Assembly (NCBI GenBank): GCA_027482245.1
Contig: JAIXWG010000029.1
Span: forward strand, 58,360 to 122,359
Direction of reading: 5' to 3'
Origin: Acetobacteraceae bacterium
GTDB taxonomy: Bacteria; Pseudomonadota; Alphaproteobacteria; Acetobacterales; Acetobacteraceae
DNA length: 64,000 nt
Shown: positions 51,493-60,254 of the stretch, piece by piece
Layout: every line of letters starts with the position of its first letter
Numbering within the stretch: position 1 is the first letter of the stretch
Notes under the pieces: model-generated
What the model was told of the DNA's origin: nothing
Seen by the model: the letters and a program-made list of their open reading frames with translations, nothing else
Database searches by the model: none
Translations under genes and position numbers: made by a program

Positions 51493-52362
51493 ATGCTTGG
51501 CCAACGGACGAAGCCTGCCCCGATCCCGCCGGCGCGCCTGGCGACGCTGGCGGGCCTCTGGGGGGCGGCCGGGCTGCTGGCGCTCGGCCTGTTCCTGCTG
51601 TTCAGCGCGGCGGTGCCGAAGATCGGCCTGCCCGCCCACCTCGCCATCGGCACGCTGCCCCTGGCCTGCGCGCTCTGGGCGCAGGCGGTGATCTTCCCGA
51701 AGGCGCGCCCGCCTTCCCCCCCGCCGCGCAGCCTGGCCATCGTGCCGGCCCCCGTGCGCGCGGCACCCGTGCCGGATGCGCCGGCGCCGCTCGTCGCGCG
51801 GCTGCTGCTGGATGCGGCGTCGCGGGCGGAGACGGAGGCGGAGCGGCGGGAGATCGCGGCCCGGCGCGCCCATGACCCGGTCTTCGCCGCCGCCGCCGAG
51901 GGGCTGGACGAGACCGCGACGCGCGCGCTGCTGGCCAGCCGCCGCCATGCCGTGCTGGCGGCCGACCTCGGCGCCACCGCCCGCCGCATCGCCGCCGCGC
52001 GGGCCGTGCAGGCGCCGCTGCCGCCCGATCCGCGGCGGGACGAGATTCACGCGGCGCTCGCGGTGACCGCCCCCGCCGCCGCGGCCGCGCTGCTGGAGGC
52101 GATGCGCGCGGCGCCGGACCTCGACCCCGCCCATGTCGCCGCCAACCTGCTGCGCGACACCGCGCCCGCCACCCCGGCGGCGCGCCCGGCCCTGCCAACG
52201 GGTGGCGGCGCGCTGGATGAGGCGCGGCTGGTGGAGGCGCTGGAGGCGCTGAGCCGCCTCGGCCCCGTCAGCGCGCAGTCCAACCCGGATGGCAGCATCA
52301 CGCTCCGCCCGGTGCGGGAAGCGGTGCCGGCCTCATGGGTCCTCCTCCCGCCGCCAGGGTGA
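51493..52362 (+). CDS. Hypothetical membrane protein
   Basis: The family is not recognised. The 289-residue product has two N-terminal membrane helices (AGLWGAAGLLALGLFLLFSA and LAIGTLPLACALWAQAVIF). A cytosolic, Ala-rich helical domain (residues 95-260) follows, with EAERREIAARRAHDPVFAAA. It is the third gene of the series starting at 49404. Its last 30 nt overlap the 3' end of the large convergent haemagglutinin-type gene. Confidence 0.55.
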   Translation: MLGQRTKPAPIPPARLATLAGLWGAAGLLALGLFLLFSAAVPKIGLPAHLAIGTLPLACALWAQAVIFPKARPPSPPPRSLAIVPAPVRAAPVPDAPAPLVARLLLDAASRAETEAERREIAARRAHDPVFAAAAEGLDETATRALLASRRHAVLAADLGATARRIAAARAVQAPLPPDPRRDEIHAALAVTAPAAAAALLEAMRAAPDLDPAHVAANLLRDTAPATPAARPALPTGGGALDEARLVEALEALSRLGPVSAQSNPDGSITLRPVREAVPASWVLLPPPG

Positions 52363-55300
52363 CAGGACCAGCCATTCCGGGGGGCCGTCGGGGCTGCCGG
52401 CGCGCAGGTCCGATGCCAGCAGCCGCGGCGCGATGGCGCCGCCCGGCAGCAGCGGCAGCCCGCCCGGGACCGTCGAGGGGCCACCGATGTCCGGCACCAC
52501 CGGCACCACCACCGGGGGGATGGGCGTCACCGGCGTGACCGGATCCGGCAGGTCCGGCGTCACCTCCTGCCCGCTGCACAGGGCGGCGCCCATGACGCAG
52601 CTGTTGAAGAGGTAGGTGCTGCCCGTGGCCGCCACCGCCACGGATTGCGCCGCGCCGCCGCCGCCCGCGCCGGCCAGCGTGCCGACGATGAAGGCCGAGC
52701 CCCCGCTGCCCAGCACGCCGAGCCGCCCGGCCTCCACCACGCCGAGCGCGCTGCCGCTGTCCAGCAGCAGAAAGAGGGGGGAGGACCCCACCAGCAGGTC
52801 GAACACCGCCGGCCCCGCGGCCGCGGCGGCGGGGGCACCGAAGGTGGATAGCTGCGTGGCCTGGGAGGCCGCGGGAAGCCCGGGCAGGTCCGCCGCGACC
52901 CCGGCCGGGATCGCGGTCAGCCCCCCCTGGCGCCGCGAATCCACGATCATCACGGGCAGCAGCAGCGGGTCCCGCGCCTGCAGGCGGCTGGTGGTGCCGG
53001 TGGCGAGTCCGCCCGGCACCGCCAGCAGCACGGCGCGGTCCGCCGCCAGGCTGGCGCCGGACAGCGTCATCGTCCCGCCGGCCCGCAGCACGATGTCGGC
53101 GCCGGAGACGCCGCCGGAGACGGTCATGGCGCCGGCATTGGCCAGTTCGAAGGTGCCGCCGGCGCTGCCGGCCGACAGCCGCGTGACGGCATTCCCCGCG
53201 CCACCCAGCGCCACCGCGCCGCTGGCCTGGACGGAGAGGCTGCCGGTCGAGACCCCCGCCCCGGTCGCGGCCTGCGTCACATCCCCCGACCGCGCCACCA
53301 GCGCCGCGCTGGCGGCGGAAAGGCGCGAATCCAGGGACAGTGCGGTGGCGGAGAGCGAGGCCGCGCCCGCCACCGCCAGCGGATCGGCGACGGACAGCGC
53401 CCCTTCCACCGCCAGCGCCAGGCTGCCCGCGCGGCCGGCCACCGCATCCAGCAGGTGCTGCCCAGGCGCGTCCAGCCGCACCGTGCCGGTGGTGTCCAGC
53501 ACCAGCATCCCCGCCCTCAGCCCGCCGCCGCTGGCATCCACCACCCCCGCTTCCGTCCGCAGCGTGACGAGGGGGGAGACGAGCAGCCCCGTCAGCCGCA
53601 GGGGCGAGGCGCCTTCCTGCGCCAGGGTGAAGTCCCCCGACGCGGCGCTGTAGCCCAGCGACGGCACGCGGTTGCCCGCCCCCGTCAGCGCCACGTTGCC
53701 GCCCAGCGACACCACGCCAAGCAGCGGCGCCACCAGCCCCGCCCCGGTGCCGGACTGGCTGATGTCGCTGCCCGCCTGCAGCGTGATCCGAGTCCCCGCG
53801 GTGACCGCGCCCTCGATCGCCAGCGGCCCGCTGGTGGAAAGCCGGAACACGCCCGCCGCCTGGCTGGCGGCCAGGCGCGGGATGGCGTTGGCGCCTTCCG
53901 GCAGCAGCACATCCCCCGCCCCGCCATCCAGCCGCGCCACCCCCGCCGCGATCGGCGCGCCGGTCAGCTGCGTGATGCCGCCCGCCGCCGCCAGCGTGGC
54001 GGAGGGCAGGGTCAGCGGCAGCGCCAGGGTCAGGTCCGTGGTGGTGGACAGCCAGAGCCCGCCCGGCGCGGTGATGGCGCCGGCTTCGCGGATGGCGTTG
54101 GTGGCCGCGCGCAGATCCACCCGCCCGGCGGCGGAGACAGTCACGCGCTCCGCCTGGATGGCGGCGGCATTGGCGGCCTGCACCAGGTCTCCGCCGACCG
54201 TCATCCGCACCTGCGGCGCCGCGATGCCCCGGATCGCGTCCGGCGCCGCGCTGCCGGCCGCGGCGACCTCCCACTCGAAGCCGGCGGCCCCGCCGAAGGC
54301 GCCGATGCCGTTGCTGGCGGTGGCCAGCCGCACATTGCCGAGCGGGCTTTCCGCCAGCAGCCGCGGCGCCGTGATGCCGCCCGCGATGGTCTGCGTCACG
54401 TCGCCCGATTCGGCGCGCAGCACGACCAGCGGCGCGGAGAGCGGTGCCTCCACCGCCAGGCTCCGCCCGGTCAGCCGCATGGTGCCGCCGGCATCCACCG
54501 CCCCGGCGATGCGCAGCGCATCGCCATTCACCAGCGTGAAGGTCGTGGCGGCGCCGGAGGCACCGAGCGCCCCGATCGCATTCGCCCCGGCATCGAGCCG
54601 AACCTCCCCGCCGATGGAGGTGACGCGCAGCAGGGGGGTGGAGAGGCTGCCGCCATTCGTCGTGATGTCGCCGCCCGCCGTCAGCCCGACGCTGCTGCCG
54701 GAGACGACGCCGCCGATCGACAGCGCGCCGGCGGTCGCCAGCAGGAAGGCGCCGCCCGCCGCCGCATCGCCCAGTGCCGCCACCTGGTTCAGCGGGTCAT
54801 CCAGGGTGATGGCGCTGCCCGTGGCGTTCAGCCGCAGCCGGCCCGCCGTGATGGGGGCGCCGAGGTCCTGTGCGATCTCCCCGGTCGCGCGGATCTCGAC
54901 GTCCGTTGCCTTCACCGGCGCCGCCAGCAGCACGGCGCCGCCGGCATCGACCACGAAGCTGTCCCGCGCGCGGCCATAGAGCAGGGGGATGCTGTTCATC
55001 GTGCCGTCGAACAGCACGGACCCCGCCTCCGCCACCGCCTGCAACTCGCTGGCGATGAGGCGGGAGGCCGCGGGGTCCTGCGTCAGGTCGCCGGACCGCG
55101 TGGTGAAGGACAGCCGCCCGCCATCGACCTGGCCCGCGATGTTCAGCGCGCCCTCATTCACCAGCGACAGGCCGAGCGGCACGATCGCGTCGCCCAGCGT
55201 GGTGATGGTGTTGCCCGCGCCCGTCAGCGCCACGCTACCGAGCGGCGCCTGGAGGCGCAGCAGCCCCGTGCTGATCCCGGCGCCGGTCGCCGCCTGCGTC

Positions 55301-57003
55301 ACGCCGCGATCGGTGTTGAGGTCGAGGCTCGTCGTCGCCAGCAGCGGCGCGTGCAGGCTCAGCGCCTGGGTCGTCGCCAGCGTCATCTGCGGCGCGGTGA
55401 CGGCGCCATCGACGGAGAGTGTCGTCGTGGTGGCCAGGCCGAAGCGCGTGGCGGCGGCGCCGCCGGCCAGCGCCCGGATGGCGTTGCCCGCGGCTTCGAG
55501 GCGCACCTGGCCGCCGCTGCTGCGCGCTTCCAGCGTGCCGACATTGAGCAGCGCGGTGACGCCCGCCTGGGTGATGTCCCCCGCGCTGCGCAGCACCAGG
55601 TCGCCCGTCACGGTCATGGGGCGGAGGATGGTGATGCCCTGGCCGGTGGTCGCGGTCGGGTTCGTCGTCTCCAGCGTCAGCGGGCCGCTCGGCTTGTTGA
55701 TCGCGGCCTCCACCGTGATGGCGGCCTCCGCCTGCAGCGTCAGGGCGCCGGTGGTGGCGTTGACGGCGGCGGCGGTGATCTCCGCGGGTTCGGTGGCGCC
55801 GGACAGGGTGGAGACGACGCGCAGCGTGACGGGATCGACCAGCACCTGGTCGGCGGCCATGGTGCCGTCCAGCGCCAGCGCGCCGCGGGACGACACCTCG
55901 ATCGACCCGCCGGTGGCGGAGAGGGTGCCCCGCATCTCCGTCCGCCCCTGCGAATGGACCAGGATGCTGCCGCCGCCATCGGCGGAAACGCGCGCGCCCT
56001 GTTCCACCACCGTCCGTCCGGCAAGGCGCCGGGGCGTGCCGGGCCGGCTTTCCGCCCCCGCGCCGATGGCGACGCGGCCGGCATCGGCCGTGACGCGGGC
56101 GCCCGAGGCGACGCGGACGGTGCCCGTGGCCGTCGCCTCCACCACGCCGCGCGGCGCGGTGATGTCGCCCGTGATGGTGACGCCGCCGCCTTGGCCGCGG
56201 AGCGCGACCTGTGACGCGGTGGTGCTGCCGCCGGCCTGGACGAGATTCTCGATCACGCCGGAGGCGGCGGAGGCCGTCAGCAGCACGCTGCCGCCCTGCG
56301 CCTCGATCGTGCCGGCCTGCGTCACCAGCGCGGCACCGCCGCCCGGCGCCGCCTGCACCTGCCGCGTGACATCCAGCGCCAGCAGCCCGTCGCCGGCGAG
56401 GTCGAGGGCGAAGGCCTCCCCGCCCGCCAGCGCCACACGGCCGAGCCGCGCGCGGATCGTACCCGAATTGGCGACGGAGGGCGCGACCAGCGCCGCCAGG
56501 CCGCGATCCGCGACGGTGATGGTGCCGCGATTCTCCACCCGGGCGCCCGGGCGCGGCGCGCCATCGAACACCATGCGCCCGGCCATGAAGTTCTGGTTGG
56601 TGATGTCGGAGGTCGTCGCGATCAGCGCCGCCACATCCACCTGCGCGCCCTGCGCGAACACCACCCCCGCCGGATTCACCAGCGCCACCCCGCCATTGGA
56701 GGTGATGCGCCCCGCAACGGCCGAGGGATCACCGCCCGTGACCCGCTGGAGGGAGAAGGAGGAGGCGGCGGGCTGGCGGATATCCACCTGGTGCTGCGCG
56801 CCGACGTCGAAGCGCTGCCAGTCGATCACCGCGCGATCGCTGGCCTGGTTCACCTGCGTCCGCGTCGCGGTCTGGCTGATGCTGGCCTGCCCGGCCACGA
56901 CCTGGCCGCCGGACGGACGCGCATCCACCGCCTGCGCCAGCACCGGCAGGGGCGAGAGCGTGAGCGCAACGGCGATGCGGAACAGGGGCGGATGCCGGGC
57001 CAT
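52333..57003 (-). CDS. Filamentous-haemagglutinin-type exoprotein (TpsA-like)
   Basis: A 1556-residue exoprotein. The signal peptide (IAVALTLSPLPVLAQA) is followed by the TPS/haemagglutination activity domain (about residues 30-150): QTATRTQVNQASDRAVIDWQ, FDVGAQHQVDIRQP, NGGVALVNPAGVVFAQGAQV and DVAALIATTSDITNQNFMAG. The rest is a long Ala/Gly/Thr/Leu-rich beta-helix of degenerate repeats (ITLQAGSDISQSGTGAGLVA-like units), with a Pro/Val hinge near 1495. No TpsB-type pore gene is adjacent. No toxin domain is recognised at the C-terminus. It may be an adhesin or cell-surface filament secreted by a distant partner. Confidence 0.87.
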   Translation of the reverse strand: MARHPPLFRIAVALTLSPLPVLAQAVDARPSGGQVVAGQASISQTATRTQVNQASDRAVIDWQRFDVGAQHQVDIRQPAASSFSLQRVTGGDPSAVAGRITSNGGVALVNPAGVVFAQGAQVDVAALIATTSDITNQNFMAGRMVFDGAPRPGARVENRGTITVADRGLAALVAPSVANSGTIRARLGRVALAGGEAFALDLAGDGLLALDVTRQVQAAPGGGAALVTQAGTIEAQGGSVLLTASAASGVIENLVQAGGSTTASQVALRGQGGGVTITGDITAPRGVVEATATGTVRVASGARVTADAGRVAIGAGAESRPGTPRRLAGRTVVEQGARVSADGGGSILVHSQGRTEMRGTLSATGGSIEVSSRGALALDGTMAADQVLVDPVTLRVVSTLSGATEPAEITAAAVNATTGALTLQAEAAITVEAAINKPSGPLTLETTNPTATTGQGITILRPMTVTGDLVLRSAGDITQAGVTALLNVGTLEARSSGGQVRLEAAGNAIRALAGGAAATRFGLATTTTLSVDGAVTAPQMTLATTQALSLHAPLLATTSLDLNTDRGVTQAATGAGISTGLLRLQAPLGSVALTGAGNTITTLGDAIVPLGLSLVNEGALNIAGQVDGGRLSFTTRSGDLTQDPAASRLIASELQAVAEAGSVLFDGTMNSIPLLYGRARDSFVVDAGGAVLLAAPVKATDVEIRATGEIAQDLGAPITAGRLRLNATGSAITLDDPLNQVAALGDAAAGGAFLLATAGALSIGGVVSGSSVGLTAGGDITTNGGSLSTPLLRVTSIGGEVRLDAGANAIGALGASGAATTFTLVNGDALRIAGAVDAGGTMRLTGRSLAVEAPLSAPLVVLRAESGDVTQTIAGGITAPRLLAESPLGNVRLATASNGIGAFGGAAGFEWEVAAAGSAAPDAIRGIAAPQVRMTVGGDLVQAANAAAIQAERVTVSAAGRVDLRAATNAIREAGAITAPGGLWLSTTTDLTLALPLTLPSATLAAAGGITQLTGAPIAAGVARLDGGAGDVLLPEGANAIPRLAASQAAGVFRLSTSGPLAIEGAVTAGTRITLQAGSDISQSGTGAGLVAPLLGVVSLGGNVALTGAGNRVPSLGYSAASGDFTLAQEGASPLRLTGLLVSPLVTLRTEAGVVDASGGGLRAGMLVLDTTGTVRLDAPGQHLLDAVAGRAGSLALAVEGALSVADPLAVAGAASLSATALSLDSRLSAASAALVARSGDVTQAATGAGVSTGSLSVQASGAVALGGAGNAVTRLSAGSAGGTFELANAGAMTVSGGVSGADIVLRAGGTMTLSGASLAADRAVLLAVPGGLATGTTSRLQARDPLLLPVMIVDSRRQGGLTAIPAGVAADLPGLPAASQATQLSTFGAPAAAAAGPAVFDLLVGSSPLFLLLDSGSALGVVEAGRLGVLGSGGSAFIVGTLAGAGGGGAAQSVAVAATGSTYLFNSCVMGAALCSGQEVTPDLPDPVTPVTPIPPVVVPVVPDIGGPSTVPGGLPLLPGGAIAPRLLASDLRAGSPDGPPEWLVLSPWRREEDP

Positions 57004-57047
57004 GCGCCAGCATAGCCCTCGGCAGGCATCAACCGGAAGCTGATTGT

Positions 57048-57059
57048 TACGTTAACGTA
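57048..57059 (-). promoter_or_regulatory. Palindrome upstream of the haemagglutinin-type gene
   Basis: TACGTTAACGTA is a perfect 12-bp palindrome 45-56 nt upstream of the exoprotein start, in an A+T-rich pocket. Beside it lies another inverted repeat, GCATC-TTGCG-GATGC (57060-57074). Either could be the operator of a local switch for this costly gene. No regulator gene is adjacent. Confidence 0.5.
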
Positions 57060-57152
57060 TGCATCTTGCGGATGCAATCGTTAATCGCGCGGGGCTTGGC
57101 GCCCCGCCGCCGCCATGCCGTTATGCCCCCGAGAGACCAGGATCAGACCCGC

Positions 57153-58241
57153 ATGCCCAGCCCCAGCAACAGCGTCCGCATCGCCCTACTTCCCGGCGAC
57201 GGGATCGGCACGGAGGTCACGGAAGCCGCCACCTTCGTGCTGGAGAAGCTGGCCCGCCGCCACGCCATCGGCATCGCGACGGAAACGCTGGAAGCCGGCG
57301 CCTTCGCCTACCAGACCACCGGCACCGCGATGTCCGACGAGACCTTCGAGCGCGCGAAAGCCGCCGACGCCATCCTGCTCGGCGCCATGGGCTGGCCCGG
57401 CATCCGCTACGACGACGGCACGGAGATCGCACCCCAGCTCGACCTCCGCTTCCGCCTCGGCCTCTACGCCGGCGTGCGCCCGATCCGCGCCATCCCGGGC
57501 GTGCCCCTGCCGCTGTCGCACCCCCGCGCCAAGGATATCGACCTGGTGATCCTGCGGGAGAGCACGGAAGGCCTCTTCTACGCCCGCGGCCGCGGCACGG
57601 TGACCGACGACGCGGAAGCGCGCGACACCATGCTCATCACCCGCGCCACCACCGAACGCCTCTCCCGCTTCGCCTTCCGCCTGGCGGAGCGCCGGTCCGC
57701 GCGGCTTGGCCGGGCGCAGCGCGTGACGCTGGTGGACAAGGCCAATGTCTTCACCTCCATGGCCTTCATGCGGAAGGTCTTCCTCGAGGTCGCCGCCGAG
57801 TTCCCGGGCACGCCCGCCGATGCGCACTACGTCGATGCCATGGCGCTCGACATGATCCGGAAACCCTGGGACTTCGACGTGCTGCCGACGGAGAACATGT
57901 TCGGCGACATCCTCTCCGACCTCGGCGCCGGACTGATCGGCGGCATGGGCTACGCGCCCTCCGCCGATATCGGCGACACCCACGCGGTCTTCCAGCCGAG
58001 CCATGGCACCGGACCCGACATCGCGGGCAAGGGCATCGCCAACCCGACGGCGGCCATCCTCTCGGCGGCGCTGATGCTGGACTGGCTGGCGATGCGCGGC
58101 GCGGGGCAGGGTTTTGCCGATGCCGCGACCGAACTGGAAGCGGCGGTGGACACGGCCTTCAGCGGGGGGCTGCGCAGCGCGGAATTCGGGGGTGTGGGGA
58201 CAAAAGGGGTCGCGGACGCGATCGCCGACAACATCGGATAA
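57153..58241 (+). CDS. Isocitrate/isopropylmalate dehydrogenase-family protein
   Basis: A beta-decarboxylating 2-hydroxyacid dehydrogenase of 362 residues in the LeuB/tartrate-dehydrogenase branch. It has VRIALLPGDGIGTEVTEAA, LVILRESTEGLFYARG with the substrate Ser/Glu, VTLVDKANVFTSMAFMRKVF, metal-binding ENMFGDILSDLGAGLIGGMG and the NAD-binding HGTGPDIAGKGIANPTAAI. LeuB usually sits beside leuCD, which are absent, so a tartrate/malate or other 3-hydroxy-acid role is possible. ATG 57153 is preferred to in-frame starts at 57066 and 57123, as the family starts about here. Confidence 0.88.
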   Translation: MPSPSNSVRIALLPGDGIGTEVTEAATFVLEKLARRHAIGIATETLEAGAFAYQTTGTAMSDETFERAKAADAILLGAMGWPGIRYDDGTEIAPQLDLRFRLGLYAGVRPIRAIPGVPLPLSHPRAKDIDLVILRESTEGLFYARGRGTVTDDAEARDTMLITRATTERLSRFAFRLAERRSARLGRAQRVTLVDKANVFTSMAFMRKVFLEVAAEFPGTPADAHYVDAMALDMIRKPWDFDVLPTENMFGDILSDLGAGLIGGMGYAPSADIGDTHAVFQPSHGTGPDIAGKGIANPTAAILSAALMLDWLAMRGAGQGFADAATELEAAVDTAFSGGLRSAEFGGVGTKGVADAIADNIG

Positions 58242-58243
58242 GG

Positions 58244-58300
58244 ACGAGGCTCCGCCTCGTGCTCCGCCGGGGGGCGTGGCGCCCCCCGGACCCCGCCAGG
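58244..58300. repeat. Two-hairpin palindromic repeat, copy 5
   Basis: ACGAGGC-TCC-GCCTCGT (58244-58260) and CCGGGGGGCG-TGG-CGCCCCCCGG (58267-58289), followed by ACCCCGCCAGG. The second hairpin with its flank is the reverse orientation of the fourth palindrome in the array at 37508-37530. It starts 2 nt after the dehydrogenase stop codon and may terminate or stabilise its message. Confidence 0.85.
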
Positions 58301-58362
58301 AATTTGCGCCGAGGCCACCGGCGGGACAGACTGACAGCAATCAAGCGGGAGTGACGCCGGCG

Positions 58363-59034
58363 ATGGACGTGTTCGAGGCCCTGGCCACGCGGCGCAGCAT
58401 CCGCGGCTTCCGGCCGGACCCCATCCCCCGCGCGACGCTCGAAAAGATCCTGGGCGCCGCATCGCGCGCGCCCTCGGGATCGAACATCCAACCCTGGCGA
58501 GTCCGCGTCACGATGGGCGAGGAGAAGGCCGGGCTGTCCCGCGCACTCCGCGCCGCCCACGACGCCGGCGCCAAGGTCGAACGCGACTACCACTACTATC
58601 CCCGGATCTGGCGAGAACCCTACCTGGCACGCCGCCGCGCCTGCGGCTTCGGGCTCTACAAGCTGGCCGGCATCGGCCGCGGCGACACCGCCGCCGCCCA
58701 TGCGCAACGCGCCCGCAACTTCGACTTCTTCGGCGCGCCCGTCGGCCTTTTCTTCTCCATCGACCGCGACATGGAACAGGGCTCCTGGCTCGACTACGGC
58801 ATGTTCCTCCAGTCCATCATGCTGGCCGCCCGCGCGGAGGGCCTCGACACCTGCGCCCAGGCCGCCTTCTGCGACCACCACGACGTCGTGCGCGCCCATC
58901 TCGGCATCCCGGACGACCAGGCGCTGGTCTGCGGCATGTCGATCGGCATCGCCGATGCCGATGAGCCGACCAACGCGCTGGTAACGGACCGGGAGCCGCT
59001 CTCGAACTTCGTCACCTTCGGGCCCGGCGCGTGA
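58363..59034 (+). CDS. Nitroreductase-family protein
   Basis: A short FMN-type nitroreductase of 223 residues. The phosphate motif is RRSIRGFRPDPIPRATLEKI, followed by ASRAPSGSNIQPWRVRV. EGLDTCAQAAFCDHHDVVRA and ALVCGMSIGIADADEPTNAL are the later landmarks, placing it in the group of reductases with the NxxTxR-like C-terminus. ATG 58363 has GCGGGAG 11 nt upstream. It overlaps the MFS gene by 4 nt, which suggests reduction and transport of the same compound; its identity is unknown. Confidence 0.85.
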   Translation: MDVFEALATRRSIRGFRPDPIPRATLEKILGAASRAPSGSNIQPWRVRVTMGEEKAGLSRALRAAHDAGAKVERDYHYYPRIWREPYLARRRACGFGLYKLAGIGRGDTAAAHAQRARNFDFFGAPVGLFFSIDRDMEQGSWLDYGMFLQSIMLAARAEGLDTCAQAAFCDHHDVVRAHLGIPDDQALVCGMSIGIADADEPTNALVTDREPLSNFVTFGPGA

Positions 59035-60254
59035 CGCATCTCGACAGCCGGCAGAGCTGGATCCGGCTCTCCGCCATCATGGCGCTGTCCACGCTGGGCG
59101 GCGCGGGCATGTGGTCGGTCGTGGTCGCGCTGCCCTTCGTGCAGGCGGAATTCAGCGCGACCCGCGCCGAGGCGTCGCTGCCCTATACGCTCACCATGGT
59201 GGGCTTCGCCGCGGGCGGCATCCTGATGGGGCGGATGTCGGACCGCTTCGGGGCGATGTGGCCCGTCATGATCGCCTCCTGCGTCATGGGCCTTGGCTAC
59301 ATCCTGGCGGGCATGGCGCCGAGCCTGCTGGTCTTCGCGCTGGTGCAGGGCGTGCTGATCGGGGCGCTCGGCTCCTCCGCCAGCTTCGGCCCGCTGATGG
59401 CCGATGCCTCGATGTGGTTCATGCGAAGGCGCGGCATCGCGGTGGCGCTGGCGGCATCGGGCAACTACCTGGCGGGCGTCGTCTGGCCACCGCTGCTGAC
59501 GGTGCTGATCGGCAACTGGGGCTGGCGCGTGGCGCATATCGTCGTCGGCTGCATCGTGCTGGCGACCATGCCGCTGATCGCGCTGATGCTGCGCGCGCGC
59601 CCGCCCGTGGCGAAGGTGGCGCCGCCCGTCGCCGGCGCGCCGCCGCCGCGCGCCGACCGTCCGCTCGGCATGTCGAAGAACATGCTGACGGGCATACTGG
59701 GCTTCGCCGGCATCGGCTGCTGCATCGCCATGGCCATGCCGCAGGTCCACATCGTGGCTTACTGCGGCGACCTCGGCTACGGCGTGGCGCGGGGGACGGA
59801 GATGCTCTCCCTCATGCTCGCCTTCGGCATCGTCTCCCGCATCGCCTCCGGCTTCATCGCGGACCGCATCGGGGGGCTCCGCACGCTGCTGCTGGGATCG
59901 CTGCTGCAGGGCGCGGCGCTGGTGCTCTACCTCGGCTTCGACAGCCTGGTATCGCTCTATGTGATCTCGGCCCTCTTCGGTCTGTTCCAGGGCGGCATCG
60001 TGCCGAGCTACGCCATCATCGTGCGGGAGTATTTCCCGGCGCGGGAGGCCGGCACGCGCGTCGGCATCGTGCTGATGGCGACGCTGGCGGGCATGGCGAT
60101 CGGTGGCCTTCTGTCGGGCTACATCTTCGACCTGACCGGCAGCTACGCCGCCGCCTTCCTCAACGGCGTCGCCTGGAACCTGGTCAACGTCATCATCGTC
60201 ACGACGCTGCTGCTCCGTGCGCAAGGCATGCGCGGGAAGGCGGCGATGGCGTGA
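59031..60254 (+). CDS. MFS transporter (OFA/monocarboxylate-like)
   Basis: A 12-helix major facilitator of 407 residues, starting at GTG 59031 in a GTGA overlap with the nitroreductase gene. The loop 2-3 motif is MGRMSDRFGAMWP, and the second-half counterpart is SGFIADRIGGLRTL. GLFQGGIVPSYAIIVREYFP is typical of OFA/monocarboxylate-type importers. It is followed by a GTGA-overlapping gene, so translation of the set is coupled. The substrate may be an organic acid, by family only. Confidence 0.88.
   Translation: MTHLDSRQSWIRLSAIMALSTLGGAGMWSVVVALPFVQAEFSATRAEASLPYTLTMVGFAAGGILMGRMSDRFGAMWPVMIASCVMGLGYILAGMAPSLLVFALVQGVLIGALGSSASFGPLMADASMWFMRRRGIAVALAASGNYLAGVVWPPLLTVLIGNWGWRVAHIVVGCIVLATMPLIALMLRARPPVAKVAPPVAGAPPPRADRPLGMSKNMLTGILGFAGIGCCIAMAMPQVHIVAYCGDLGYGVARGTEMLSLMLAFGIVSRIASGFIADRIGGLRTLLLGSLLQGAALVLYLGFDSLVSLYVISALFGLFQGGIVPSYAIIVREYFPAREAGTRVGIVLMATLAGMAIGGLLSGYIFDLTGSYAAAFLNGVAWNLVNVIIVTTLLLRAQGMRGKAAMA

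Noticed and set aside
53455..56214. Long open frame of 919 codons on the plus strand
   Set aside because: It is antisense to the haemagglutinin-type gene. Its translation is Arg/Gly/Gln/His-rich nonsense without a domain, a usual shadow of high-GC coding DNA.
54989..57043. Plus-strand open frame of 684 codons
   Set aside because: Ser/Thr/Pro/Arg-rich antisense shadow of the same exoprotein gene; no ribosome-binding site and no recognisable domain.
57153..58241. leuB of leucine biosynthesis
   Set aside because: No leuC, leuD or leuA is adjacent, and other substrates fit the family, so the gene symbol is not given.
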